The position numbers were made by a program, and so were the translations under genes. From Desulfovibrio intestinalis (GTDB lineage: Bacteria; Desulfobacterota; Desulfovibrionia; Desulfovibrionales; Desulfovibrionaceae), in the NCBI RefSeq assembly GCF_014202345.1, contig NZ_JACHGO010000003.1, positions 62,001 to 126,000 of the forward strand: a stretch of DNA of 64,000 nt. The letters are read 5' to 3'. The notes under the pieces were generated by a model. The model ran no database searches. It saw nothing but the letters and a program-made list of their open reading frames with translations, and was not told where the DNA came from. Shown here one piece after another: positions 1 through 8,520 of the stretch (position 1 is its first letter; each line of letters starts with the position of its first letter).

Positions 1-2274
1 TTTTATCTTTCTCGCCGGGACGATCTAGACAAAATGCCACTTCCAAACCCAATAATTTTCCCTTTTGGGTTAAATCAAAGTCAAAAAAAAGCCGTTTCGT
101 GCGCTCTAAGTTCAAGAATAAGCATTATTGAAGGGCCGCCAGGAACCGGTAAAACACAAACTATCCTCAATATTATTGCCAACCTTGTTCTGCAGGGCAA
201 AACAGTTGCTATTGCCGCAAGCAACAACTCTGCGACGGACAACATCCTAGAAAAATTGGCTAAGAATAATTTTGATTTTTTCTGTGCCCCCTTGGGCAGT
301 GGAAAGAATAAAGAAAAGTTCATCACCAATCAGTCTGAAAGTTACCCTGATATTTCTTCTTGGAGAATGCCAGCGGAAGAGTTGGCTAATCTCAAGACCG
401 CAATAGCTATCTTGACAACTGAACTTGATGAGATGCTTGAGGTGCAAAATCAAATTGCCCAAGTTCGCCAGGAAAGTTCTGAGTTAGAGCAAGAACGGAA
501 ATATTTTGTTAGCTATCTAGGGATGAAAAAAACTCAATCACCACCGCAAAAGCCCAAACTGAAAGGAAGTCATAAAGACATACTGAATCTTTGGATAGAA
601 TATGAGAACTTTGCTGAAAAATCTCGTATCCAAGGCTTATGGTTTCGTATCAAGAAAGTATTCTTTTACGGGTGGGACAGTTTTAGCTTTTTAAATCAGC
701 CAGCAGAGCAGGTGATCCCTACACTTCAGAGTTTGTTTTATGAGATTTATAAAAAAGAGTTGGATGATAAACGGATTTATCTTGAAAAAAAACTAAGTGG
801 GTATCGCTTCGAAGATAAGATGCAGGAGATAAAACTTAAGTCTACCCGTTTATTTAAAGGTTATATTGCTGCGTGTTATAGAATTGATATGCCTCGGACT
901 TTATTTAAGAAGGATGAGTTGTATAGAAGTCCAGAAAATTTTTTAAAAGAGTATCCAGTAGTACTTAGTACAACTCACTCTATTAGAAATAGTCTCTCAA
1001 AAAAATGTATGTTTGATTACATAATTATTGATGAAGCATCGCAGGTTGATATTCTTACTGGTGCTTTATCGTTCGCAAATGCTAAAAATGCGATTATCGT
1101 TGGCGATCTGATGCAGTTGCCTAATGTTATAACTCCGCAGGATATGCAGCGTTCACTAAAAATAGAAGATAAATATAATATAGAAAATGAATACAGGTAT
1201 ACCCGGCATAGCTTGCTCTCATCTGCGTCTTCTGTATGGCAAAAAATTCCTAAAACATTACTGAGAGAGCATTACCGTTGTCATCCGCAAATAATTGGTT
1301 TTTGTAATAAGAAATTTTATAATAATCAGCTAGTTATCATGACGAAAGATCGTTCTGAGCAGGATGTGCTGAAGCTTTACTATACGCTGCCTGGAAATCA
1401 TGCTCGAAAGCACCTTAATCAAAGACAATTAGATGTAATTAAAGGGGAAATTCTTCCGGAGTTGGCAGCACCAGATGACTCAACTGGAATAATTACACCT
1501 TATCGTGCTCAAGCAAACGCTCTGAGCAATCAAGAGCAAACATCTGAACTTGAATCAGATACGGTTCACAAGTATCAAGGCCGCGAAAAAGAAAATATTA
1601 TTATCAGTACTGTTGATGATAAAATTGGCGAGTTTGCTGATAACCCAAATCTTTTGAACGTTGCAGTGTCAAGAGCAATCAGGCGATTGCGCGTTGTCGT
1701 TTCGCCTGATGCAGATAACGAAAACACTAATACCGGAGATTTAATAAAATACATCCGGCGGCATAACTTTGAAGTTGTGCAGAGCGAAATAAGTTCAATC
1801 TTTGATCTTTTGTATAAACAATATGCGCAAAAAAGGCTTGAATTGTTAAAAAAGTACAAAAGTATTTCTGAGTATGACTCAGAAAATCTGGCAAACACTC
1901 TTATAGAGAAGGTGCTCGTAGAAAAATCTTTCTCCAAATTGGACTTTACCTGCCATTACCCTCTCAGTAAATTATTACACAATGTGGATAGGCTTCTGGA
2001 AAAGCAACGCAAATACGCATTGCATCCAGCAACTCATGTCGATTTTATCATTTTTAACAAAATGGATAAAATGCCAATATTAGCAATCGAAATTGATGGA
2101 ACCTCTTACCATAAAGAAGGGAGTATCCAGTATGCAAGGGATAGAATGAAAGATGAAATATTAAAGCGCTACAACATTCCCATACTTCGTTTAGCCACCA
2201 ATGGAAGCTCTGAGGAGCAGCGCATTCGTAGTAAACTGAGTGAGATTCTCAAGGTGGAAGGGATACCCAACTAG
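1..2274 (+). CDS. Superfamily 1 DNA/RNA helicase with C-terminal nuclease-like (DUF2726-type) domain, 5'-truncated by window edge
   Basis: The frame is open from base 1, so the first ATG (34) is probably internal and the gene begins outside the window. Counting from that Met, Walker A GPPGTGKT is at residues 34-41 and Walker B IIIDEAS is near 333. Motif III GDLMQLP, motif IV HYRCHP, motif V HKYQGRE and motif VI NVAVSRA follow in order, which is a Upf1/DNA2-like SF1B layout. The last ~100 residues carry HVDF, then AIEIDGTSYH, then a Q...RD..KDEIL series. This matches the PD-(D/E)xK-like fold of DUF2726 proteins. Expected activity is ATP-driven unwinding coupled to nucleic-acid cleavage. The middle ~200 residues between Walker A and B are helical and not recognised. 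Base composition is clearly AT-rich compared with the rest of the window, which suggests horizontal transfer. Related helicase-nucleases occur in defence islands, but no partner gene is visible here, so a defence role is only inference. Confidence 0.85.
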   Translation, partial: FYLSRRDDLDKMPLPNPIIFPFGLNQSQKKAVSCALSSRISIIEGPPGTGKTQTILNIIANLVLQGKTVAIAASNNSATDNILEKLAKNNFDFFCAPLGSGKNKEKFITNQSESYPDISSWRMPAEELANLKTAIAILTTELDEMLEVQNQIAQVRQESSELEQERKYFVSYLGMKKTQSPPQKPKLKGSHKDILNLWIEYENFAEKSRIQGLWFRIKKVFFYGWDSFSFLNQPAEQVIPTLQSLFYEIYKKELDDKRIYLEKKLSGYRFEDKMQEIKLKSTRLFKGYIAACYRIDMPRTLFKKDELYRSPENFLKEYPVVLSTTHSIRNSLSKKCMFDYIIIDEASQVDILTGALSFANAKNAIIVGDLMQLPNVITPQDMQRSLKIEDKYNIENEYRYTRHSLLSSASSVWQKIPKTLLREHYRCHPQIIGFCNKKFYNNQLVIMTKDRSEQDVLKLYYTLPGNHARKHLNQRQLDVIKGEILPELAAPDDSTGIITPYRAQANALSNQEQTSELESDTVHKYQGREKENIIISTVDDKIGEFADNPNLLNVAVSRAIRRLRVVVSPDADNENTNTGDLIKYIRRHNFEVVQSEISSIFDLLYKQYAQKRLELLKKYKSISEYDSENLANTLIEKVLVEKSFSKLDFTCHYPLSKLLHNVDRLLEKQRKYALHPATHVDFIIFNKMDKMPILAIEIDGTSYHKEGSIQYARDRMKDEILKRYNIPILRLATNGSSEEQRIRSKLSEILKVEGIPN

Positions 2275-2366
2275 CAATATATTTAACTGATAACCCTGTG
2301 AAAGTTTGCTGTATTATAGCAATGACGCTTGGTTTGATCTGTCGAGCCACACCTTCACCTAAGATA

Positions 2367-3518
2367 TCATTTAGCCTTTTTCCTCAAAAGAAAGGTTCCC
2401 GAGGCAAGAATGGCGCATGCGGCAAGAACGATCCGCAGGGCATCAGAAAGCCCTTTCTGATGGGCGACAAAGCCAAGTAACGGTGGGAAAAACAGCAGGC
2501 CGCTATAGGATAACAACGACACAGTGGCGCTGGCTTTTCCCGCGCTCACACCGGGGTAGCTGCCAGCCCGGCTAAACAAAATGGGAACAATGGGCGACAA
2601 ACCCGCGCCCATGAAGGCATAGCCCACGAGGCTCGCTGCGGGGTTATCAAAAAACAAAACTGCAGACATACCGCAAAGAGCAAGAACAGAGCCTCCTAGC
2701 GCAAGGATAAAATCTCCCCAATAACTACGCAGTCTGTCACCAAAAATACGGCATAAGACCGTGGCCGTTGAAAAGGCGGCAAAAACAAGAGCTGCTGTTT
2801 GCTCTGTGGCCCCCTTTACCGTGTGCAGCAACAGGCTGCCCCATTCCGCAACGGATCCTTCCACCGCATACGCTATCATTGACAATAACCCGCACAGAAA
2901 GACAAACAGCGGCAAGCTGTGCTTGCCCGTGGGGGATTGGATTTTGCTGTCGGGGACTGAATCTTCCATAAGCCGTGGTGTGGCCCAAAACCGAAGGCAG
3001 GTGTAAAATCCAAGAACCCCGGCAATGTTAATAAAAGGGCCTAAGCCCAAACTGGCAAACACCGCCCCAGTAAGTGACCCCAATACGCCGCCAAGGCTGT
3101 ACGACGCATGCATGAGCGACATGCAGGGCGAGGCGTAACGCCGTTCAATCTGTATGCCTTGAGTATTCATAGAAACATCCACCAGCCCCATGCCCAAGCC
3201 GACCAGTATGCACGTTAATCCCAGCTGAACAGGGTCGGCTGCGAGACTGCAAAGAATTGTGGCAAGAACAAGCACAAGTGAGCCGATCCGTAAAATCAGC
3301 GCGCTTCCAAAGCGGGCGATAAGCCAACCGCTGCACGACAGGGCCACAACACTCGATAAGCCAAGGCTGAGCAAAATAAGGCCAATTTGAGCTTCATCTG
3401 CCCCGGTTTGACTTTTCAGGGCTGGAAGCCGTGAAGTGAGAAGACCGTAAGCAAGGCCGGGACAAATGAAAAAATAGGCGCATGCCGCCCGGGCAATGGT
3501 AAAGCCAGACCATCTCAT
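2367..3518 (-). CDS. MFS transporter, YbjJ-like
   Basis: The 383-residue protein has about twelve hydrophobic segments and a typical 12-TM major facilitator length. The loop motif GLVDVSMNTQ after TM4 and the GWLIARFGS stretch between TM2 and TM3 resemble the YbjJ/FucP-like branch. It probably exports a small molecule or acts as proton symporter in the inner membrane; the substrate cannot be read from the sequence. It is divergently arranged with a MerR-type regulator (3649-4464) across a 130-bp spacer, the usual arrangement of a drug- or metabolite-induced pump and its regulator. Its base composition is intermediate between the AT-rich flanks and the G+C-rich chromosome to the right. Confidence 0.85.
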   Translation of the reverse strand: MRWSGFTIARAACAYFFICPGLAYGLLTSRLPALKSQTGADEAQIGLILLSLGLSSVVALSCSGWLIARFGSALILRIGSLVLVLATILCSLAADPVQLGLTCILVGLGMGLVDVSMNTQGIQIERRYASPCMSLMHASYSLGGVLGSLTGAVFASLGLGPFINIAGVLGFYTCLRFWATPRLMEDSVPDSKIQSPTGKHSLPLFVFLCGLLSMIAYAVEGSVAEWGSLLLHTVKGATEQTAALVFAAFSTATVLCRIFGDRLRSYWGDFILALGGSVLALCGMSAVLFFDNPAASLVGYAFMGAGLSPIVPILFSRAGSYPGVSAGKASATVSLLSYSGLLFFPPLLGFVAHQKGLSDALRIVLAACAILASGTFLLRKKAK

Positions 3519-3648
3519 GGTAAATTCTTCCTTGTAACTCTAACAAATTCCATGTTCTTTTTCTGCTTCCGCTTTTGGAGAGAAAGGATTTGTTGAGAAT
3601 TTTTCAAGTATAAACTACTGGGTAACACAAGGGTCAAGGAGAAGCTTT
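3519..3648. promoter_or_regulatory. Divergent promoter region between MFS gene and MerR regulator
   Basis: This AT-rich 130-bp spacer separates two divergent starts. A TATAAA box lies at about 3610 and a loose dyad (TTGAGAA...TTTTCAA) just before it. The ribosome site AAGGAG precedes the MerR-gene ATG at 3649. MerR proteins normally bind a dyad inside an elongated promoter spacer, so this is where the operator is expected. No exact operator can be assigned by eye. Confidence 0.35.
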
Positions 3649-4464
3649 ATGAAAACAAAAAAACTTTTGAAGGTCGGAGAATTCGCACGTCTGTGCCATA
3701 CGACAAAAGAAACGCTTCTTCATTATGACAGAAAGGGGCTTTTACAGCCGCGCTATATCTCGGAGAATGGATACCGATTTTACAGTATGGAGCAGTTTTT
3801 TGATTTTGATATGATTTCTCTGCTCAAAGAAACGGGAAGCAGTCTTGAGGAAATCAGGGAAAATCAGAATAATTGCAATACGCTTGAATATATTGGTTTT
3901 ATTAAAAAACGCATTGAAGTGCTTTATACGGAGCATCTCAGGATTCTTCACCGCATGCATATGCTGACGGATCTTACAACAATAGCGGAGCAGGCTCTGA
4001 CGGTGGAGTTTGATAAGGTTTATTTTGAGAATCGAGATGCTGAAAAGGTAAGGTATTATCCTGTAAATCCAGAAAAAATGCTGACTCGGGAGGATAGCGT
4101 CGAGTGCTATTCTGCATGCCTGATGTACGATTTGGCGCATGGAAATACGGTATATCCCCCCATAGGGATGGTCATCCCCAAGGAGCATGCCGAGAATAAT
4201 GACTTCAGCACAACATTTCTGTTTTCAAAGGCATCAAAAGGGCGCGATATGGTCATAAAAGAAATAAAAAAAGGCAGTTATGCATGTTTGTTTCATAAAG
4301 GGAATATGCCAAGCCATAAGGCAGCTCTGAAGCAGATGATAGAAGCCATAGTTGACCAAAAACACAAAATAGACAGTGATGTTTATGTATATGATCAGAT
4401 GAATTGCATTTTGACGAACAGGGATGCCATCTATATCGCGAAATATGAAATTAAAGTTGTATAG
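3649..4464 (+). CDS. MerR family transcriptional regulator with C-terminal effector-binding domain
   Basis: The protein has 271 residues. Residues 1-75 form a MerR winged helix-turn-helix: KVGEFARLCHTTKETLLHYD, then GLLQP and the NGYRFY wing, followed by the MEQFFDFDMISLLKETG helix. Residues ~80-120 form the long dimerisation helix, and residues ~125-271 look like a GyrI/BmrR-like small-molecule-binding domain. It probably activates or represses the divergent MFS gene on binding a ligand. ATG 3649 is preceded by AAGGAG. The gene is AT-rich and uses many codons rare in the chromosomal genes to the right, so it is likely acquired, as is the helicase gene. The effector is unknown. Confidence 0.85.
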   Translation: MKTKKLLKVGEFARLCHTTKETLLHYDRKGLLQPRYISENGYRFYSMEQFFDFDMISLLKETGSSLEEIRENQNNCNTLEYIGFIKKRIEVLYTEHLRILHRMHMLTDLTTIAEQALTVEFDKVYFENRDAEKVRYYPVNPEKMLTREDSVECYSACLMYDLAHGNTVYPPIGMVIPKEHAENNDFSTTFLFSKASKGRDMVIKEIKKGSYACLFHKGNMPSHKAALKQMIEAIVDQKHKIDSDVYVYDQMNCILTNRDAIYIAKYEIKVV

Positions 4465-4486
4465 CTCCTGCTGAACCCAAAGGAAA

Positions 4487-4514
4487 AGGCCGCCCCATAT
4501 TTCAGAGACGGCCT
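4487..4514 (-). terminator. Intrinsic terminator of the HD-domain gene
   Basis: Read on the minus strand, GAGGCCG...CGGCC is followed directly by TTTTCC, 45 bases after the HD-domain gene's stop. The stem is short with a long loop, so strength is uncertain. It also lies just past the MerR gene's stop and could serve both. Confidence 0.5.
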
Positions 4515-4558
4515 CAATAGTAACTCAGCCTAAATTAACTGTGAGCTATGCTCACCTA

Positions 4559-5890
4559 TTAGCCAACCGACTTCCTCGCATACTCCCGCACAAAGTGTAC
4601 AGCTGAATCCAGATCCGTAACCTCTCCGGCAATCTGCGCCTTGAGCAGCGCATCACGAATCACGCCCACCTGGGGACCAGGCGACAGCTTGGTTTCGCTC
4701 ATGATCTCATTACCGTTGAGCAGGGGTTCCAGCATCTGTTCCGGCGTTTCCGCACGGTCCAGGTATTTCATATTATGGTTGAACGAGGTGGGAATGCCGT
4801 CGCGCGCCTTGAGGTCTGCCCGCGCCATAGCAATAAGCCGGGGGTAGTCGTCCAGCGCCTTGAAGCGGCGGATGCCCCTGTCTGTCATCATGAAGTGGAA
4901 GCGCATGTGGTTGCGCACCAGGTTGCACAGCAGGTCGATGTCTTCCTGTGTGAAGTGCAGGCGGCGCAGAATCTTGCGCGTTACCTTGGCCCCCACGCGG
5001 TGGTGCTGGTAGTAGGTCCACAGGCCGTCAAAATATTCCCCGGTGTAGAGCTTGCCCACATCGTGAAAGAGCATGGCCATAGTGCCCAGCCAGTCGTAGT
5101 GAAAATCCTCTTCTGGATAGCACTTCATGCACTCAAGTGTGTGCTCGAAAACGTTTTCAGTGTCGCCTTCCTTGTTGCGCATCTGCGTCAGGCAGGAGAG
5201 GGACGCCACTTCGGGGATGAGGCCCTGAAGAATGTGGGCTTCAAAGAGCAGCCGCACGAACTGGTGCATGTTTTCTGCGGCAACCTTGCGCCATTCGTCC
5301 ATAATATCCGTGGCCGGCACATAGTCCAGCACGCGGCTTGAAGCGCGAATGATGGCCAGCCAGGTATTGGGTTCGATGGGCAAGTCAAAGTTGGCCGCAA
5401 AGCGCAGTGCGCGGATGGCCAGCAAGTAGTTGTGGCGCAGGGTTTCGTCCGGCAGGCCGGTGAGGCAGATGGCTCCGCCCTTGATGTCTTCAAAGCCGTC
5501 GTACACGTCACCGCTGGCTTCTGGCGTATTGAAACCCGTGAGGCGCAGCTTGAGGCGCTCTTCAGGGCTCATAAGATCAATCATTGTTGGAGTGATCTTG
5601 ACCAGCGAAAGCTCGGGATGCCCGGCTGCGGCCACTTCAAGAGGATAAAAGCGATATGTGACGCCGTTTTCTTCCATAATGGCCAGTGCCCGCTTTTCGG
5701 GGGCGGCGGTGGCTTTGGGAAAAAGCTTGAACAGCGTGTCCATGTCCGGCTCGCAGGCAATGTCTACGGCCAGATGGTCAACCTTCTGGAGCAGATGTTC
5801 CTGCAAGGGGGCATTGATGACATGCGCGTCATAGCCGTTGCGCAAAAATGTTTTGCAAATGGTTATGGCGTCTTTGAGCGCTTGTTGCAT
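4559..5890 (-). CDS. HD-domain phosphohydrolase with degenerate CCA-adding/poly(A)-polymerase-like N-terminus
   Basis: The start is set at ATG 5890 (443 residues) because AAGGAG lies 6 bases upstream; an earlier in-frame start lacks a ribosome site. Residues 1-60 align by pattern with the nucleotidyltransferase domain of tRNA CCA-adding enzymes. However, the GG-x-VRD motif is absent (INAPLQ instead) and the catalytic D-x-D reads AVD (41-43). Residues ~150-235 keep the RALRFAANFDLPI RNA-binding-core signature. An HD domain follows: H250, then H276-D277 in LFHDVGK, then HHRVGA and RNHMRF. So the nucleotide-adding activity is probably lost, while phosphohydrolase or phosphodiesterase activity on nucleotides or RNA ends remains possible. 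It is a single-gene unit between two terminators, downstream of the dsr operon. Confidence 0.8.
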   Translation of the reverse strand: MQQALKDAITICKTFLRNGYDAHVINAPLQEHLLQKVDHLAVDIACEPDMDTLFKLFPKATAAPEKRALAIMEENGVTYRFYPLEVAAAGHPELSLVKITPTMIDLMSPEERLKLRLTGFNTPEASGDVYDGFEDIKGGAICLTGLPDETLRHNYLLAIRALRFAANFDLPIEPNTWLAIIRASSRVLDYVPATDIMDEWRKVAAENMHQFVRLLFEAHILQGLIPEVASLSCLTQMRNKEGDTENVFEHTLECMKCYPEEDFHYDWLGTMAMLFHDVGKLYTGEYFDGLWTYYQHHRVGAKVTRKILRRLHFTQEDIDLLCNLVRNHMRFHFMMTDRGIRRFKALDDYPRLIAMARADLKARDGIPTSFNHNMKYLDRAETPEQMLEPLLNGNEIMSETKLSPGPQVGVIRDALLKAQIAGEVTDLDSAVHFVREYARKSVG

Positions 5891-6105
5891 CGTAATCTCC
5901 TTGCAAATAATGGCGGCAATGGCCTGTACTATGCCTTTTGGGGGCAATGAAAGTCAAGCATGTCGCCTTGTTGTGCTGGTAAAAGTGATAAATATCAGCT
6001 GCGTCTGAGCTGTTTACGCCTTTGGGCGTTTGCAAGCTCCGCGCTGCTTTCGTTCAAATATGATCTGTTCAATAAGAGAATTTTATCACAACTGGGGCCC
6101 ACAGG

Positions 6106-6133
6106 AAAGCCCCCGTGCGAACACGGGGGCTTT
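6106..6133 (-). terminator. Terminator of the dsrMKJOP operon
   Basis: There is a perfect 12-bp stem, AAAGCCCCCGTG / CACGGGGGCTTT, with a 4-base loop, 40 bases past the dsrP stop. On the minus strand the stem ends in CTTTCC. Its A/T-flanked symmetry means it could also stop transcription from the other side. Confidence 0.8.
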
Positions 6134-6172
6134 GGTAACGGTTTTCACCGTATGGCTAACCCTGAGGTCAAC

Positions 6173-7345
6173 CTAGTCGTCGTGCATGTGGTTCACTTCC
6201 ATCTTGACACCAAGGGCTATCCGCCACAGCAGCGAGAGCACTAGGGCGCCAACACCGTACACACCTAGAGCCACGGCAATTTCCTTGGCGCTGGGCATAT
6301 AAGGCGTGAAAGCTTCAAACATGTTGGGCGTGAAACCAGCCACCAGCAGGCCAAGACCCTTGTCGATCCAGGAAGCCAGCACCAGCATGATGAGGGCGAT
6401 GGGCAGCAGGCAGGGGTTTTCGCGCAGCTTGGGCGGAATAAGCAGAGCCAGAGAGGCAAAGGCCATGATAACAGCGCCCCACATCCAGTAGCTCACCCAG
6501 GGCAGATGACCTTCGTGCCCGAAGAAGAGGAAGTGGATGGGTTCTTCATGTCCGGGAATGCCGCTGTAGAAAGCGGTGAAGATTTCCAGCAGGTAGAAGA
6601 AGACGTTGATGCACATGGCATAGACGATAATGGTGGTCAGGGTTTTCACGGCTTCCTTGCCGGGCTCGAAGCCCGTCAGGCGGCGCAGCACCATCATCAG
6701 CAAGAGCAGGATGGCAGGACCGGAGCAGAAAGCCGAGGACAGGAAGCGGGCGGCCATAATGGCGGTGAGCCAGTAATGGCGGCCAGGGATGCCCGCGTAC
6801 AGGAAGGCCGTGACCGTATGGATGGAGAAAGCCCACAGAATGGAGATGTAAATAAGGGGCTTGATCCATTTGGGCGGATCAATCTCGTGCCTTTCGGCCT
6901 CAAGCGTGACCCAGCCAATGATGATGTTCAGACCCAGATAGCCGATGAGCACCATCATGTCGTAGAACATGACGGAATTGGGCGAGGGGTGAAGCATAAC
7001 GTTGAGCATGCGCTGGGGCTGGCCCAAGTCCACCACGATGAAGAGCGCGCACATGACCACGGCCGCAACGGCCATGAATTCACCGAAGATGATCATGCGT
7101 TTGAACTTTTTGTAGTGATGGAAGTAGGTGGGCAGCACCAGCATGACGGCCGAGGCCGCCACGCCCACGAAGTAGGTGAATTGCGAAATATACAGTCCCC
7201 ACGAAACGTCACGGCTGAGGCCGGTGACAGAGAGACCGTTCTGCAACTGATCCAGATACACAAGGCCGCAACCCGCAATAAGAACCAGCAGGAAGATCAG
7301 CCACATGTAGAAGGTCTTAGGACCGTCGAGCAATTTTTCAAGCAT
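6173..7345 (-). CDS. dsrP: DsrP, NrfD-family integral membrane quinol-interacting subunit
   Basis: The 390-residue NrfD/PsrC-type protein has about ten transmembrane helices. It is the membrane partner of the DsrO ferredoxin in the DsrMKJOP complex and is thought to exchange electrons with the menaquinone pool during sulfite reduction. Supporting patterns are the N-terminal FYMWLIFLLVLIAGCGL helix, the GLYISQFTYFVG segment typical of NrfD proteins, and the GIPGRHYW loop. It follows dsrO by 12 bases, with AGGGAG before the ATG. It is the last gene of the operon, before the hairpin at 6106-6133. Confidence 0.95.
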   Translation of the reverse strand: MLEKLLDGPKTFYMWLIFLLVLIAGCGLVYLDQLQNGLSVTGLSRDVSWGLYISQFTYFVGVAASAVMLVLPTYFHHYKKFKRMIIFGEFMAVAAVVMCALFIVVDLGQPQRMLNVMLHPSPNSVMFYDMMVLIGYLGLNIIIGWVTLEAERHEIDPPKWIKPLIYISILWAFSIHTVTAFLYAGIPGRHYWLTAIMAARFLSSAFCSGPAILLLLMMVLRRLTGFEPGKEAVKTLTTIIVYAMCINVFFYLLEIFTAFYSGIPGHEEPIHFLFFGHEGHLPWVSYWMWGAVIMAFASLALLIPPKLRENPCLLPIALIMLVLASWIDKGLGLLVAGFTPNMFEAFTPYMPSAKEIAVALGVYGVGALVLSLLWRIALGVKMEVNHMHDD

Positions 7346-7357
7346 GGCCTGTTCTCC

Positions 7358-8140
7358 CTAGATAAGGTAGTAGACGCCGGGCTGGGTGCCCAGGCTGGGC
7401 TTGCGGCGAATACTGTAGTTGGCGGCCAAAGCCTGGCGCACCGTTGAATTGGGGTCTTCCAGGTCGCCGAAAAGTATCTTGCCATTGGCTGCTTCAACGC
7501 AGGCGGGCAACTTGCCCACGGCAAGGCGCTCGGCGCAGAATGTGCATTTTTCCACCACGCCGATCATGCGCGTGGGGTACTCGGGGTTGGGCACAGGGTT
7601 GGACAGGAACTTGCGCGGATCTTTGAAGTTGAACGAGCGCGCGCCGTAGGGACAGCCAGCCATGCAGAACCGGCAGCCGATGCAGCGGTGGTAGTCCATA
7701 GCCACAATGCCGTCTTCCATCTTGTAGGTGGCCTGTGTGGGGCACACGCGTACGCAGGGCGGATTGGTGCACTGGTTGCACAGCAGCGGGTACATAGACT
7801 CGCGGGAATGCTTGTTCAGATGCGCGTTCATGTCATCAGGGAAAACATGTGCGTAGCTGTCCAGCCAGAACCATTTGATATCCTGGTTGCCAGGAATCTG
7901 CGGCACGTTGTGGAAGCTGTGGCACGCGTCGATAAGGGGCTTGTAGTCTTCAGGGCCAGTGAACTGGCGTGTGTCGATAACCATAGCCCAACGCTTGGCA
8001 TGCAGGGCATTGGCCGCGCGCTCATACTTGCCGGGGGCAATCTGCGCCTGGGCAACGCCAGACAGGGCAGCCATGCCGCTGGTAAGGGCGAAGGCCGAAA
8101 AGCCCGCCACTTTCAGAAAGCTTCTTCTGCTCTTGTTCAT
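7358..8140 (-). CDS. dsrO: DsrO, Tat-exported periplasmic ferredoxin-like iron-sulfur subunit
   Basis: The start is ATG 8140 (260 residues), where the TAA of dsrJ overlaps it as TAATG; this choice puts the Tat signal at the N-terminus. RRSFLK at residues 5-10 is followed by a hydrophobic stretch and a probable cleavage after AQA (~32). Four cysteine clusters of the HybA/NrfC type are visible: CNQCTNPPCVRVCP, CIGCRFCMAGCP, CTFCAERLA and a CMAGCP-adjacent set, enough for several [4Fe-4S] clusters. It should pass electrons between the triheme DsrJ and membrane DsrP on the periplasmic side. Confidence 0.95.
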   Translation of the reverse strand: MNKSRRSFLKVAGFSAFALTSGMAALSGVAQAQIAPGKYERAANALHAKRWAMVIDTRQFTGPEDYKPLIDACHSFHNVPQIPGNQDIKWFWLDSYAHVFPDDMNAHLNKHSRESMYPLLCNQCTNPPCVRVCPTQATYKMEDGIVAMDYHRCIGCRFCMAGCPYGARSFNFKDPRKFLSNPVPNPEYPTRMIGVVEKCTFCAERLAVGKLPACVEAANGKILFGDLEDPNSTVRQALAANYSIRRKPSLGTQPGVYYLI

Positions 8141-8520
8141 TACTTGCTCCCCTGGGGAATGATGTGGCAAGTCCAGCAATAGGGATCAACGCCGTTAGCC
8201 TTATGGCACTTCTGACAGAATCCCTCGTAGTCATTGTGGCACTTCATGCAGGTATTCTGAAGGCTGATGTTCCACTTTTTGCCGCTGGTGGCCACATAGA
8301 CGCGGTTTTCCTTGCGCAGGGCCTCATCGCGCCATTCATTGAGCAGGCGCATATGCTGGTCGCGCATGAACTGCACGTCCTCGATGCATTCCTTTTCACC
8401 CTTGGGCAGCTCAATGCCGGTGCTCTTGTAGTCCTTGCCCATCATGCTCAGCCAGAAAGGGGCGGTGAACAGGGCCACAAATACTATGATCCCAACGATA
8501 ACTGCTTTGGCGTTATACAT
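8140..8520 (-). CDS. dsrJ: DsrJ, membrane-anchored periplasmic triheme cytochrome c
   Basis: The protein has 126 residues. An uncleaved-looking N-terminal helix (residues 7-25) is followed by a periplasmic domain with three CxxCH haem sites: CMKCH 91-95, CQKCH 102-106 and CWTCH 115-119. Three haems in a short C-terminal half is the DsrJ signature; one haem is known in the family for unusual His/Cys ligation. Its ATG abuts the dsrK stop (TAA-ATG) and its TAA overlaps the dsrO ATG, so translation is coupled throughout. Confidence 0.95.
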   Translation of the reverse strand: MYNAKAVIVGIIVFVALFTAPFWLSMMGKDYKSTGIELPKGEKECIEDVQFMRDQHMRLLNEWRDEALRKENRVYVATSGKKWNISLQNTCMKCHNDYEGFCQKCHKANGVDPYCWTCHIIPQGSK

